A stretch of DNA of 64,000 nucleotides from Plasmodium coatneyi (taxonomy: Eukaryota > Apicomplexa > Aconoidasida > Haemosporida > Plasmodiidae). The stretch spans positions 930,001 through 994,000 of the forward strand of contig NC_033569.1 in NCBI RefSeq assembly GCF_001680005.1, given 5' to 3'. The number at the start of each line of letters is the position of its first letter. Within the stretch, counting starts at the first letter, position 1. The notes under the pieces are model-generated. The model did not search any database. It saw only the letters and a program-made list of their open reading frames with translations, and had not been told where the DNA came from. The position numbers were made by a program, and so were the translations under genes. Positions 12,056-22,769 of the stretch are shown here, piece by piece.

Positions 12056-15022
12056 ATGAAAAATGTGGCACGATTGTGTGTGTGGCTTCTCATTCTGGCC
12101 AACTGGGCAACCGTTCGCTGCAGGCGGGTTTGCGAACGATCGGCAAGGGATAATTACAGCGGAGCTGCAATCCTGTCCAGCGGAACACCCCACCACGACA
12201 ACGACAAGCACTCCCCAAGTCACTACACAGGAAGGAAGACAAACGGTGGGAATGTCCTTTTCCTCAAAAATAAGTTAAAAGAAATTTGGGACAAATTTAC
12301 TACCAGGGGTGGTCACTATTTTAATAAGTCATCCAAAGAGAAGCAAAGCAGTTTCAATTTAAAAAAAGCTTTCCACAGATTTACTTCGAAAAGTGACAAC
12401 GAGATAATCAGCAGGGTTGTCGTTCGAAACAGCACCGTGATTAGTCCCACCCTACTGGCCAATCTACTCATCAGAGAAAACATTAAAACAATTCGACACA
12501 AAGATATTGAAAGGGTTGTAAAAATCGTTTCGGACTTTTACACAAAATCCAATTACCTCTTCTCGCGTGTCCTTCGGCACGAAGTGGTCAAAGATGGAGA
12601 CCAGGATGTTTTGACCATCTACGTGGAGGAGCTTATTCTGGGCCCGGGGTCCGTCCAGATCAGGGTGTTCCGCCCCGGGAAGCGAACCTCGACAGAAATG
12701 GCAAAACCAACGACCACTCCAACAACTACTCCGGAGACTACTCCAACGACCATTCCGGAGACTACCCCAACTACTACTCCAGAGACCACTCCAGAGACCA
12801 CTCCAGAGACAACTCCACCCGCTCCTCCACCAGATGCTCCCCCCCAGGAGGAACTGCTCTTCGAGCGCAAAGGTTCCGTAAGCGGCGTGACCTCCTCCGC
12901 ACCGAGCCCCGATGATTTGCAGAATCCCGAGGCAGCGTCCAACAAGCTACGCAAATTGTTCGAAAGAAAAATGAACCTAAAGGAGGGTAGTATCTTCGTG
13001 TGGGACCAAGCCACGTTCGACATGCTACTCAAATCGAACCTATTCAATTACATCCATGTGAAGCTTCTTCATGATAAGCAGGAAAATAAACACATACTAC
13101 AAATAGACCTCGTAGAAAATAGAAAATTTTCCTTTGTCCCGTCCATATCAAAGAGCTTCAATTCCCTCTTGGATTTTTGCATGAACGTTACTTTTGGCTA
13201 CCTGCACAGTATTAACTATGGGGACAAATTCAGGTTGAAATTTTTTAAAAATTTGAGTTACAAAAACCATAAACATGACTACGACGTCGTGTTTGTGAAC
13301 GACATTGTGGAGTTGGAGAAGCTGCGAAACAACTCACACGCGTATTTCCTTTTCGGCGTCAACGTCAACGGGGCGTTCAAGAAGGAGATAGACAGCTCGG
13401 CCCTGAATGAGTGCGTAAATATTATGAATAGGAAAGGTGAAAATGGGGAAAAAAAAGACAGCAAAAATGTGCAGGAAGATATTAACAATTCGGGGGAGCA
13501 CCACCCAGCGCAGCATGATTTGCTCCACCGAGGCTCCTCCCCGCAGCGGAAGAACATCTACAGTTACCTGCACAGGGGGAAGGTCTTCCTCTTTGCGATC
13601 AAGAAAATCCGGAACACCATTTTGGAGATCAAATTGAAGGCGAAGAAGGAGCTCTTTCACAACTTTCTGTACTTCTTGGGGGAGAAAAGGGACCATTCGG
13701 GGGGAGGTGCAAATTTGGGAAGATTCTTTCCCCTCCGCTTCCTCCCCTTTAGGAGGAGCCCAAAGGAGAGTGAAGTGCTATCCAACCAACTGTATAACAT
13801 TTACGGGTCTAAGCTAAAACTGTCCAGCTGCCTAAACGCCTACTCCTCCAGCTGGTTCGAAAAGTCAAAATGGATGAAGGCGTTCTTCAACGTGAAGAAT
13901 AAAGTGGACTTGGTTTTTTACTTCAACTCGGATAGGAAGTTCCGCCAGGAGGAGGAAAATACAAATGAGGGGGGAAATTCCTCTGCGAAGGAAACGGATG
14001 AAAGTAAGGCAGATCCGAAGTCCATCATGATGTCCTTTCTTGAGGACGCCAACAAGAGGGGAAGCTTCCTCTCGATGGACAAAATAAAAAACGTGTACTT
14101 AAATTATACCTTTTACTTCCAGAAGAATTACAAAGTTAATATTTTTGATTTTTTCTGTAAGATCAAACGGGTGTTTACCTACCGAGGGAGGAAAACCACC
14201 CAAGCGGCGAGACACCCCCCCACTGGGGAAGAGACCCCTCTGGTCTTGGTCCCCCTCCTGTACAAGTGCAAAATAATTATGAACCAAGTTCACCTTTTAC
14301 TAAACGTGGCGTTTTTTTTTAAAAGGACTTTATGGGATTTACGGCAGGGTTATAATGGCCCCTCCATTTGGGGGTGGGTAAGAGGAGAGAGAAATGGCAA
14401 TGGTCCATGGTCGTACTACCACCAAGTGAAAGAGCTCTTCCTAGAAAATACAGCACAAACTGGCAAGAAGGATGGACCCAATTTTGAAGAAGACTTAAAG
14501 CAGATTACCCTCCCGAGCGGCCACACATCAACAGAGAGTAGCCCCCCCAACAACACGACGTATAACATATGCAGTGTAAACCTGAACGACGCACAGAAGG
14601 AACAACAAAATAAGATCAACCTTACGATGAATTACAAACTGATATTTCCCGTATTGTTTGAAAATTACTTTCTTAACTTGATGGACTTGAGGCTTTACCT
14701 CTTCCTGAACTGTAGCCTCTTTGGCATAGAGGGTAGTACTACTAGTAGTAGCACTATCGGTGGTAGTACTACCTACGGGGGACAGTCGGACATGTCACCT
14801 AACGCGATGAGCGAGGACAGCAGAAAGAGCGCTTTATACAATTACCTCAAATTGTCCTTTCTCAAGAACAAGAGGAAGATGCACCACTCATCGTTCGGCT
14901 TAGGACTGCTTCTTTCAAACGTCAACATTTTTTTAAACTTCCAAAGTGGTCGACGTGCTCTGTTGCCCTCCCTCGTTTTGCAGCTCGACGAAGGGACCTC
15001 CCGGTTCAAGTACCTCTCGTGA
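12056..15022 (+). CDS. TOC75: Omp85-family outer-membrane translocase, apicoplast TOC75
   Basis: Single exon, 988 residues from the ATG at 12056. I chose this start because it begins a clean signal peptide (MKNVARLCVWLLILANWA), the entry route for apicoplast-bound proteins. Residues about 115-193 form a POTRA-like unit (SRVVVRNSTVISPTLLANLL, then DIERVVKIVSDFY and DVLTIYVEE). A second POTRA-like unit spans about 295-363 (DMLLKSNLFNYIHVKLL, ILQIDLVENRKFSF). The remainder alternates short strands and long polar loops, as expected for a 16-stranded beta-barrel. A Thr/Pro/Glu repeat separates the two POTRA units. TOC75 is the import channel in an outer apicoplast membrane, characterised in Toxoplasma. 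SAM50 is the alternative, but a mitochondrial SAM50 would not carry an ER signal peptide. Barrel strands diverge too far to place by eye. Confidence 0.75.
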   Translation: MKNVARLCVWLLILANWATVRCRRVCERSARDNYSGAAILSSGTPHHDNDKHSPSHYTGRKTNGGNVLFLKNKLKEIWDKFTTRGGHYFNKSSKEKQSSFNLKKAFHRFTSKSDNEIISRVVVRNSTVISPTLLANLLIRENIKTIRHKDIERVVKIVSDFYTKSNYLFSRVLRHEVVKDGDQDVLTIYVEELILGPGSVQIRVFRPGKRTSTEMAKPTTTPTTTPETTPTTIPETTPTTTPETTPETTPETTPPAPPPDAPPQEELLFERKGSVSGVTSSAPSPDDLQNPEAASNKLRKLFERKMNLKEGSIFVWDQATFDMLLKSNLFNYIHVKLLHDKQENKHILQIDLVENRKFSFVPSISKSFNSLLDFCMNVTFGYLHSINYGDKFRLKFFKNLSYKNHKHDYDVVFVNDIVELEKLRNNSHAYFLFGVNVNGAFKKEIDSSALNECVNIMNRKGENGEKKDSKNVQEDINNSGEHHPAQHDLLHRGSSPQRKNIYSYLHRGKVFLFAIKKIRNTILEIKLKAKKELFHNFLYFLGEKRDHSGGGANLGRFFPLRFLPFRRSPKESEVLSNQLYNIYGSKLKLSSCLNAYSSSWFEKSKWMKAFFNVKNKVDLVFYFNSDRKFRQEEENTNEGGNSSAKETDESKADPKSIMMSFLEDANKRGSFLSMDKIKNVYLNYTFYFQKNYKVNIFDFFCKIKRVFTYRGRKTTQAARHPPTGEETPLVLVPLLYKCKIIMNQVHLLLNVAFFFKRTLWDLRQGYNGPSIWGWVRGERNGNGPWSYYHQVKELFLENTAQTGKKDGPNFEEDLKQITLPSGHTSTESSPPNNTTYNICSVNLNDAQKEQQNKINLTMNYKLIFPVLFENYFLNLMDLRLYLFLNCSLFGIEGSTTSSSTIGGSTTYGGQSDMSPNAMSEDSRKSALYNYLKLSFLKNKRKMHHSSFGLGLLLSNVNIFLNFQSGRRALLPSLVLQLDEGTSRFKYLS
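12703..12829 (+). repeat. Thr-Pro-Glu coding minisatellite in TOC75
   Basis: Imperfect tandem 9-12 bp units of the ACTCCAGAGACC type encode repeated TTPETTP/TTTPTT motifs, followed by a Pro-rich tail (PPAPPP). It lies between the two POTRA-like domains, so it lengthens the linker rather than the barrel. Confidence 0.8.
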
Positions 15023-15171
15023 GGGCTCACCATTCGTGTTCCTCATTGTGGCTGACCATGCCAAATGCTCCCATGCGAAGGTTCGGCCGCCCCTAGCATT
15101 TGGGCACATATGCACACTTGCGGGTCGTTACTTCGGCATAATCTCCTGTGTGGCCTGCTCAACCATGCGGC

Positions 15172-15206
<35 letters not shown>

Positions 15207-15564
15207 ACTATATAAAAAACGGCTCCACTTTTTTCACATGCCACAATTTGCAAACTTCTCCCTTCTTTTTTTTGTCAACATTTTTGAAGAACTAATAGTT
15301 GCGACACACATTATATAGGTGAGGTAGCCAGGGGTGGTTAGCGGTAGCATAAGCTGATCGGCTCAGATTCACAAACGAGTGAGAAGCAGCTATTCCGCGT
15401 TGTGGTCCCTTTGGGGGCATCTTTCAAGGGCCGCTTCTTTTCACACGTGAGGAGGAGTGGCCTCCTTCAGCGGTGCACTGAAAAGGGCGCCTCTCCGAGG
15501 GGAAAACCACTAGAATAGGAACCCCATTTGAGGATAGCCCCCCCCAACCTGCTAAGAAGCCAAA
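15023..15564. other. Intergenic, TOC75 3' flank / FAM98-like 5' flank
   Basis: No gene is supported. It contains A30 (15174-15203), among the longest homopolymers in the window. The sequence just before the next ATG is GC-rich with C runs. Confidence 0.55.
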
Positions 15565-16656
15565 ATGATCACCTCCATAGATGTGGTGCACGAGCTGCTG
15601 ACCACCATCTACAGCAGCATATTCTCGCGAAGCAGCAAAGACATCCTCAAGTACGACGTGTTACTCTACCTGGACGACTACTACTATTTTGACATCGTGA
15701 GAAAAGTGAGCGAAGACATAAAGGAGTTGGATCCCGACTCGTGTGTCCTACAAGGGGAGGACAACTTTAACGAAATTTTCATGCAATTTAATCAGAGCAG
15801 GAACTACATCATTAAAGATAAAGTATACGAAAATGAGAACGAACGGAGGTTGGACTTTCTCCACGAGGTGCTGGCCGATCTGTTGTGTTTGCTATATGAG
15901 AAAGGAAATAATGGCGCCAAAAACGTGAGGGCCATTACGAAGAGGGGGCACACAAACAAGGAGAACACAAATTGGGAACGAATAAAAGAGGAATTAGCCC
16001 AGATTGAAAAGTTACATGGAGAACACAGAAAGGAGGCTGCAGCAGGGTCCCCCCCCGTGGCCACGTTAAGTACCAACCCAAGTGGAAATTTAGACGAGAC
16101 CTACATCAGGCAAGTGCTGAGCATCCCAAAGGAACACCTCCAAAATGAAGACATCATAATAAAGCAAACAGTAGACAAAGGAACAGAAAAAAAGCTTATG
16201 GAACTGCTGGAACATCTCAATATAGAATACCAGATGAGGTACTACTACCTCTTTCTAAATCACTACCTGACTATGCAAACCTTGTTCATGTCCCCCTTAA
16301 TTGACTTAACCTCTGAGGAGTTAAAAAAAATTATAAATAGAATTGTGCACATTAAAACAATGTCCTACCGACCTGTTACTATATACGACGTGCTTTCCTT
16401 TCAGTACAGCAACATTGCATTCTTTAAGTCTTCTCACGATAACTTGGCTTCTCCAGTGAAGAAGGTACAACTTGTGGGGGAGACCATCGAACGTGGAGGT
16501 ATACCCACTACGTTTTCGAAGAAGGTGATCATGAAGGATGTGATCAGTGCGAACATTTCGCTCAAGGAGAAATACAACAAGGTGAAGCGTCACAATGAGG
16601 GGAACTTTGGGGGGAGGTACAAGGCTCGCAATTATTACGACTCCTCCAGGAGGTAG
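15565..16656 (+). CDS. FAM98-like protein
   Basis: Single exon, 363 residues, no signal peptide or membrane segment. The N-terminal half is helical and acidic. Residues about 205-320 follow the FAM98 layout: a helix with the spacing EYxMRxxxLxxxxxxTxQxxF (here EYQMRYYYLFLNHYLTMQTL), a basic region, a helix, then VGETIERGGIP, which aligns with the FAM98 signature GRVPDRGGRP. The C-terminus is Arg/Gly/Tyr/Ser-rich (GGRYKARNYYDSSRR), a short version of the FAM98 RGG tail. In animals FAM98 proteins belong to the tRNA-ligase complex with RTCB, DDX1 and archease. A role in tRNA splicing or RNA repair here is inference from weak similarity. The alternative is a conserved Plasmodium protein of unknown function. 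Confidence 0.5.
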   Translation: MITSIDVVHELLTTIYSSIFSRSSKDILKYDVLLYLDDYYYFDIVRKVSEDIKELDPDSCVLQGEDNFNEIFMQFNQSRNYIIKDKVYENENERRLDFLHEVLADLLCLLYEKGNNGAKNVRAITKRGHTNKENTNWERIKEELAQIEKLHGEHRKEAAAGSPPVATLSTNPSGNLDETYIRQVLSIPKEHLQNEDIIIKQTVDKGTEKKLMELLEHLNIEYQMRYYYLFLNHYLTMQTLFMSPLIDLTSEELKKIINRIVHIKTMSYRPVTIYDVLSFQYSNIAFFKSSHDNLASPVKKVQLVGETIERGGIPTTFSKKVIMKDVISANISLKEKYNKVKRHNEGNFGGRYKARNYYDSSRR

Positions 16657-17182
16657 TCTCGTTGGTCGTAGTGATGTGTTTGTTTGTGTGGGGCATAGCT
16701 ATATATCAGTGCGAAATTCGCTGTGCTGTTCATGTTGTCTTTTGTTATCGTGCGTTGTGCCTTCGCAGCCCGGCCGGATCCCTCGTGAGCACATTTCCAG
16801 TTTGAGCAAAATTTGGGGAATTCTCCCCGTTTTTAAGGCATCTTCGTTTTGTCTGCATGTACATACAGCAAAGTGACGGGGGAGTTCCCCATCGAAATAA
16901 CTTTCTTTCCCTAATGGCTAACTTCACCGCGTCACACAGCTTGGGCAAAAAATTAATCAAATAATTAAACAAATAAACAATATGCACACCGCTTGAAGTG
17001 GATACGCGCCTCTCCTCAGTGGGGAAAAATTAAAATGAGGAAATATTCCAATTGGTGGGGTGAAGAAGATAGCAAAATGTATTTCCCCCTTTTTTGGGTG
17101 AAGCCATTTGGTAATTCCCCCACGCGTCTTTTCCCCCTTTACAGGGTGTCCACCATTTCGATGTCGCTATCACTGCCTCCCT

Positions 17183-17213
<31 letters not shown>

Positions 17214-17504
17214 CGCTAGCTTGTTCAGGTGATTTTTTCCTTGTGCCCATTTTCTGCCTGCCCCGTTCAGGTGATTATCTCCCTTTTGAGGCGCAAAAAA
17301 TAACGTCCGTGTTTTTTTCCCCCCAGTTAGAGGGAAGAGAACGGCCAGCTGGCGAGGCACAATTCGGTAGACCCAAACGTGCGTGTCTCCATTTCGTTTG
17401 AAAAAAAAATAAATGTAGTAACCGCTGATTTGGGTATAAACACATACGCGGCACCGTACTTTTGTTTGCCACTCCCCATCTGGATGATAACACGTTTGGT
17501 AAAG
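16657..17504. other. Intergenic, FAM98-like 3' flank / pseudo-protease 5' flank
   Basis: No gene is supported. It contains T26 (17188-17213). The frame of the next gene is open upstream of 17484 but has no earlier in-frame ATG. Confidence 0.5.
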
Positions 17505-19787
17505 ATGGGACGAATTGTCCATTTCTTGTTCACCCTGGCGGCACTCCTTTTGCACACACACAATGTAACAGTCTGTTCTGCGTATCATTTGGGCGAAGCG
17601 GTCAGGAAGACGGCTGGCAAGTTTCATCGCAGCGTAGGAGATAACCACGGGGTGAACTACGCCAGAACGACCAGCAGGGGAAATTCACTCGTAGAAGCAA
17701 AAAAAGAGGAGCAGGACTACTTCATCTTAAAGCTAAATGAAAACAATTTCAGGTGGAGTGTGCCCCTCTTGATGGGGTCGAAGAAGAAGCCCCTTGAGTT
17801 GGGCGTCGTGACGTCCACCCCCATAACCGCCCTTTACTGTTCCTATAATGCGAATCGAGGCGACGAAATGAAGGAATTAAAATATGAAGTGAACGCATCG
17901 GAAAATGTGAAATATATCAGTTGCAAAAGTAAGCACTGCACTGCTATAGGACAAGGCAATACTTGCGCTCCGATAGAACATTTTTTCAAGAAGATCCATG
18001 ACTTTGGGTTGAGAAAAAAAGATTGTACCAGTCGATTTTGTAGATACATAAATGACATAAACTTTTTAAATGTGAATACCATGTTGGACAAGAGGAATAT
18101 GTCCGTGTGTTCGTTTAGATCAAATCTCGGTTCAGAAAACATAGAGGGATTCTATTTTAGAGATTCCTTCTACCTGTACGACACGGTTAGATTCGACTAC
18201 AACCACTTCGGGTGTATAACAGAGAGTGGCAACCTGACATTCAATAATGTTATTTCTGGTTTTATCGGATTAGCATATAACCGTCCACATGCTACTGCTC
18301 ACTTGAAGGAGGCCTCTTCCATGTTGCATACCTTGGTACAGAAGTCTCTGTCTAAAAAGAACGTCTTTGGATTATGCTTTGTTGAAGAAGGGGGTTTTGC
18401 ATCCTTCGGTGGAGTGAACAATGAAGCATTAAGGAAGGTCCCCGCTGTATCGAAATTACAGCTAGGAGCAGATGACTCCCTAGAACTTGTGGAAGACCCG
18501 CAACCCCCTTCTCACGAAATTGTGTGGCTCGCATATTCAGACACTCCCAAGGATACGTACAGTCTTCTCTTGAAAGAAGTCAACATGGTGTCGGGCTCGG
18601 AGCGAGTGGACAGTGCGATCGCCAGGGTGGCTGTCGTCGATTCATGTAAGCGTAGTCCGCGCATGCAACTGGGATATGCCATGTGGGAATGCAAAAATAA
18701 GTAGTGCACCGTGCGTTTTGCAGCCATTTTGATCATTTACACATGGCCATCTGCTCCCCCCTTTTGCTGCTTCATACTCATCCCCCCCAGACAGCTACTT
18801 CCTGTCCTTCCCAGCCGAAATCGCCGCCAAGCTGAAGGCCGCCGTGCACAAGTCCTGCGCTGGCGGGGATAACACCTGCTCCGAGATCACTAATAAGGGT
18901 GTATTCAAACTGAAAAAACAAAGCCTGGAAGACTTCCCCACGGTGGAGCTCGTCTTCAAGTACGTCCAACAGTGCAGTGAAGCAATTTAGACAGCTTACC
19001 CACAAGGGCAACTTTCCTACGTGTGATTTCTCTCCCACTTTTTTTTACCCCTTTAGTGACGGGAAGGTGCTGATCGAGCCCAAGGACTACCTAATCCACG
19101 AAGGGTTACCTTAACTTCCAGCCCAGTGCGAACATACCTACATGTGATGGAGCATACGTGCTCACCTCCCCCTACACCTGTAATTTTCTCCTTTTTCCCC
19201 GAAGAGACGGAGTGTATAGAGTTTTGATAAATTCAGAGGGGACCCTCAAGTTGGGGATCCCCTTTTTCCTAAACAAGTATCTCATCTTCGACAATGAGAA
19301 TGGGAAGCTGGGTGAGGCCTCAAAAAAGGTTTTCCCTTGCATCTCAGAACATTCTACATGCACATTCATAGAAACACCCTGCAGACACGTGGAGCTAACA
19401 TGCGAACCCGTTTTGTCTCCCCCTACACATATACGCAGGAGTAGGTCGGTCTGATTGCACCTTCAATATGAATGGAACTTCTACCGGAGTCGACCTGAAC
19501 GCAGCGGAGGCGGACTCGAATGAGGACCCCGAGGATGAGGTTTGAAGCTAAGAGGAGCACGCACATAGAAGCGAAACGTGTGATTTGTACTCATGTGAGT
19601 ATTAAACATAAGTAAAAAAAATAACACATGCCTGGGTACCCCCTGTGGTGTGCTTATTTATTTCCCTCCCCCCTTGAAGGACTCCACGACGGAAGGCTTC
19701 TTTCAGGAAAACAAGTTGATCATCCTGGCGGTCACTTCTTTAAGCGTTGTGGGGGCCATTGTCGGGGGAGTTTTTTTCTTCCGTTGA
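17505..19787 (+). CDS. Plasmepsin V-like type I membrane protein with degraded active site (possibly MiGS)
   Basis: Six exons: 17505..18645, 18791..18959, 19057..19104, 19205..19311, 19439..19539, 19680..19787. All phases fit, giving 557 residues. I prefer the ATG at 17505 (AAAG before it, and it opens the signal peptide MGRIVHFLFTLAALLL); 17484 is an in-frame alternative. The fold is a pepsin-like protease of the plasmepsin V/nepenthesin kind: a Cys-rich insert in the N-lobe, GFIGLAYN, FASFGG, FLNKYLIFDNENGKLGVG, then an acidic tail and a C-terminal membrane helix (LIILAVTSLSVVGAIVGGVF) with one Arg after it. The first catalytic motif DTGS reads V102-T-S-T, so that Asp is lost. The second reads D379-S-Y-S, with the Gly replaced. 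It is therefore probably not a protease. I recall the male-gamete surface protein MiGS as aspartyl-protease-like; identity is unconfirmed. Confidence 0.72.
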
Positions 19788-20737
19788 CAGGGGGAGCGCG
19801 GATAGACCCACGACCCTGAGGTTGAGGTAGACCCATATTGGAACAGTGCACTTCCCCACTTTGCAAAGGAAATCTGTACAGTGATTCTCCCAATCGGTTT
19901 TAATTTGCCACCCCCACAAGGGGAAGGCTGAGAAAAAAAAAAGGGTCCCCCCCAATTTTGTGCGCATTTTTGCCTACTCCCATTTTGATGTGGATTCCAG
20001 CACACCGCTCGATTCTCCACTTACGGGAAGAGAAAAAATAGCAAAAAAAAAAATTGGAAAAATATAAGAAAGGAACGGGGAAGTAATGCACGAAGGAAAA
20101 ACGGGAAAATATATAAACGAAAGAAAAAAAGAAAAAAGGAACTGTTAAATGGCTCACAAGATCCATCCCATGTCTATGGATTCTTTTTTTTTTTTTTTTT
20201 TTCACTACACCCTTCCGCGTAAATCCACACTGGGAGGAAAAAAAAAAAAAACATTTTCCTTATCGTCCTTTAAACATTCACGCAGATGGAATGTCGCGTA
20301 TCAATTCCTCTTTTGTGCTAAAGAAAACGTGTATTCCTTTTTTTTTTTTTTTCTCCATGTGTGCGCTGATCTTGGTTCCCTCGGCATAGGGACTCGTTTG
20401 TGTGGCGCCTCCCCGCATATGGACTTCGCTTCATGGGAAAGGAAATTTTCCTGCCCCCTAAAGGAGGGCACAAACAAACAGTAGATCCACTTCTGAGGCC
20501 GTAGGAGTTATATGAGCCAATTTGGAGTCATTCTCCACATGTAAGAAAAAGGTGGCCCCCGTTGTGAGGTGTGCCTAGCTTAAGCCCCCCCTGCAGAGCG
20601 GGTAATCGCTTCAGCGGATGTCCTCCTCCGAAGCGGGTTGTGTGGATCGAAAGACGCAGTGACACTTACCGCACGCTGAGTCAGGTTGCTTGTTGGACAA
20701 ATTAGCAAACCAGCGGTGTGGCCTCCCCTTTTTGCAA
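19788..20737. other. Intergenic, pseudo-protease 3' flank / POLE2 5' flank
   Basis: No gene is supported. It holds several A/T runs (A-rich 20041-20052, T19 20184-20202, A13 near 20239, T14 near 20339). The POLE2 frame is open a short way upstream of 20738 without an ATG. Confidence 0.5.
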
Positions 20738-22712
20738 ATGGAGGACCTGGCAAGGGAGCGGCTCATTGAGGGCGCCAGGAGCCACCACGATATTAAGAAC
20801 ATCAACCTGTACTTAGCAAACATAGAGGAAAATATTATAAGGATTAAGAATGAAGGAGAGAGTATAATCGACGAGGTCTTCCTTGCCTTCAACGGGTCTA
20901 TTAGTCACATTTCCCTGTATGCCTACCTGTACGATCATAAGATAAGCGTGAATTTAGAATGCCTCCAGTTAATATATGAGCAGAGCTACATAGAGGAGGA
21001 AAAAATCATTGGAGAGGGGATTAGGGAACAGGAGAGTGTGGTAGATATTGCTAAGTTCGATTCGGATCTGATTCATTACCTGGTGAGCGAGTGTAGAAAC
21101 AACTACGATGAGTCTACCAACTTGAGCACCAAACAAATTGAACAAATTATTGGAAATTATAAAAACAGAATATTTGAAGAGTCCATAGGAGTGTATAAGG
21201 AGAAGTATGGGGACGCGATCAAAGTGTTTAACTGCTTCATCGATTTCAGTCACTTTTTCTATGATGAGAAAAAAATGAAGTTTATAAAAAAAAAAAAAAC
21301 GGATTCTGTAGAAAATTATAACAACTACATAGATGCAAACACTGACGTGGAGTTTTACGAATTAAAATATCACCTGCTGACGAAGAAAGCGAAGGGACAT
21401 GCCTCCGTTCTGTTTTGGTCGGACGCACTAAACGAGATTCACATAAAAAACAAAACAATCATAACGTCTGTAGACGCCATAAAGTTAACGAACACGGGAC
21501 ACCAACATGTGATTGGAATATTGGGACTTAACCGGGACGGTGATATGGTCATCCAGGGAATACGAAATGAAATAAAAATCTTCCTCAATCGGGATTGTGT
21601 GATAAACCACGGGCTGTACTGCATCGGGCACGTGATCCTGGTGCAGGGCCGCATGCGGCTCTCCAACAAGACCTTCTACGCCGCGGAAATCATGCACCCA
21701 CCGAGGTAAGTGCGGCAACCAAACTGGCCACGTCTCCGTTTCATCGTTTGCCCGGTTGATTGGTTCATATGTTGATCGATTGCCACATTAAATGTTTCCC
21801 CGTAGGAACTTCGAAGAGGAGCGGAACGAAGAAGACATGTTCTACGACTTTGAAAACGAAAAGGAGAAAAAGCAAGTGGAGGAGTACGAAATTATCGTGC
21901 GGAAAAACGATAAGAAGAAAAACTGGATCATCATGCATGATGTGTATCTGGATAATCCCTACACCTTCGACATTCTCGATAAGATGTTTTCCTTATATGT
22001 GAATACCTACCCGGAGAATGAACTTCCTATAGGCTTTATCTTTATGGGGGACTTTATCAGCCTCAAATTTGACTACAATAAGAATTTCCACAACGTATAC
22101 ATAAAGGGGTTTGAAAAATTGTCGGTTATGCTTATTTCAAAGTTTAAACTGATCTTGGAGCACTGTTACTTGATCTTCATTCCTGGAAAGAACGACCCCT
22201 GTGCATGCAAAAATAGCATCCCTCAAATGCCCATCCTGCCTTACTATGTGAGAAAATTCCAACAGAACATAGAGTCCTTTTTCTCATCTAAGAAGAAGAT
22301 CATCTTTGCCACGAACCCGTGTAGAATCCGCCACTTTAACAAAAAAATGATCTTTTTCAGACAAGACATTTTAAATGACCTAATATGGAGCTCAACCATT
22401 AATGCATCCAACAATGAGAAAAATAATATGCAGAACATTTTTGTGTCTACCATCGTGGGGCAGAGTCACATTTATCCAATCCCACATGACAACAGGATTT
22501 TGAAGAGGTACTCTTCATTCCTCTTCCTCTATCCTTTGCCACACTTTATCTGCATTTCGGACAACACTTGTAACAGCTTCATTTCGTACGCCTCTGAGGA
22601 CACTAATGATTCGATCATTTCCAACTCGGATATGTCCTTCACGAGGAAGAAGACCTTCACGGTTTACAACGTCCTCGAGCATGAGGCCAAGCGTTACGTC
22701 GTCCCGATTTGA
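20738..22712 (+). CDS. POLE2: DNA polymerase epsilon subunit B (POLE2/Dpb2)
   Basis: Two exons, 20738..21705 and 21806..22712, joined at AG/G = Arg across a 100-bp intron; 624 residues. This is the non-catalytic B subunit of the leading-strand polymerase, which links Pol epsilon to the CMG helicase. The N-terminus is helical. An OB-fold lies about residues 248-305 (AIKLTNTGHQHVIGILGLN...HGLYCIGHVILVQGRM). The inactivated calcineurin-like phosphoesterase fold starts about residue 358 (WIIMHDVYLDNP, GFIFMGDFIS, LIFIPGKNDP). The POLE2 signature FATNPCRIRHFNKKMIFFRQ lies near residue 490, followed by VGQSHIYPIP. POLA2 and POLD2 are related but lack this last motif. The gene converges on the helicase gene, with 57 bp between stop codons. 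Confidence 0.93.
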
Positions 22713-22769
22713 CGCTTACTGTGGGGGGTAGCGTAGAAGCGTTTTTTTTTTTTTTTTTTCCCCACACGG
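22713..22769. other. 57-bp convergent gap with T18
   Basis: The stop codons of POLE2 (+) and the helicase gene (-) are separated by 57 bp, of which 22742-22759 is T18. Both 3' UTRs must run into, or past, each other's coding ends. Confidence 0.7.

Noticed and set aside
17379..17504. Longer N-terminus for the pseudo-aspartyl protease
   Set aside because: The frame is open but begins at GTG. The first in-frame ATGs are 17484 and 17505, and only the latter opens directly on a signal peptide with a good context.
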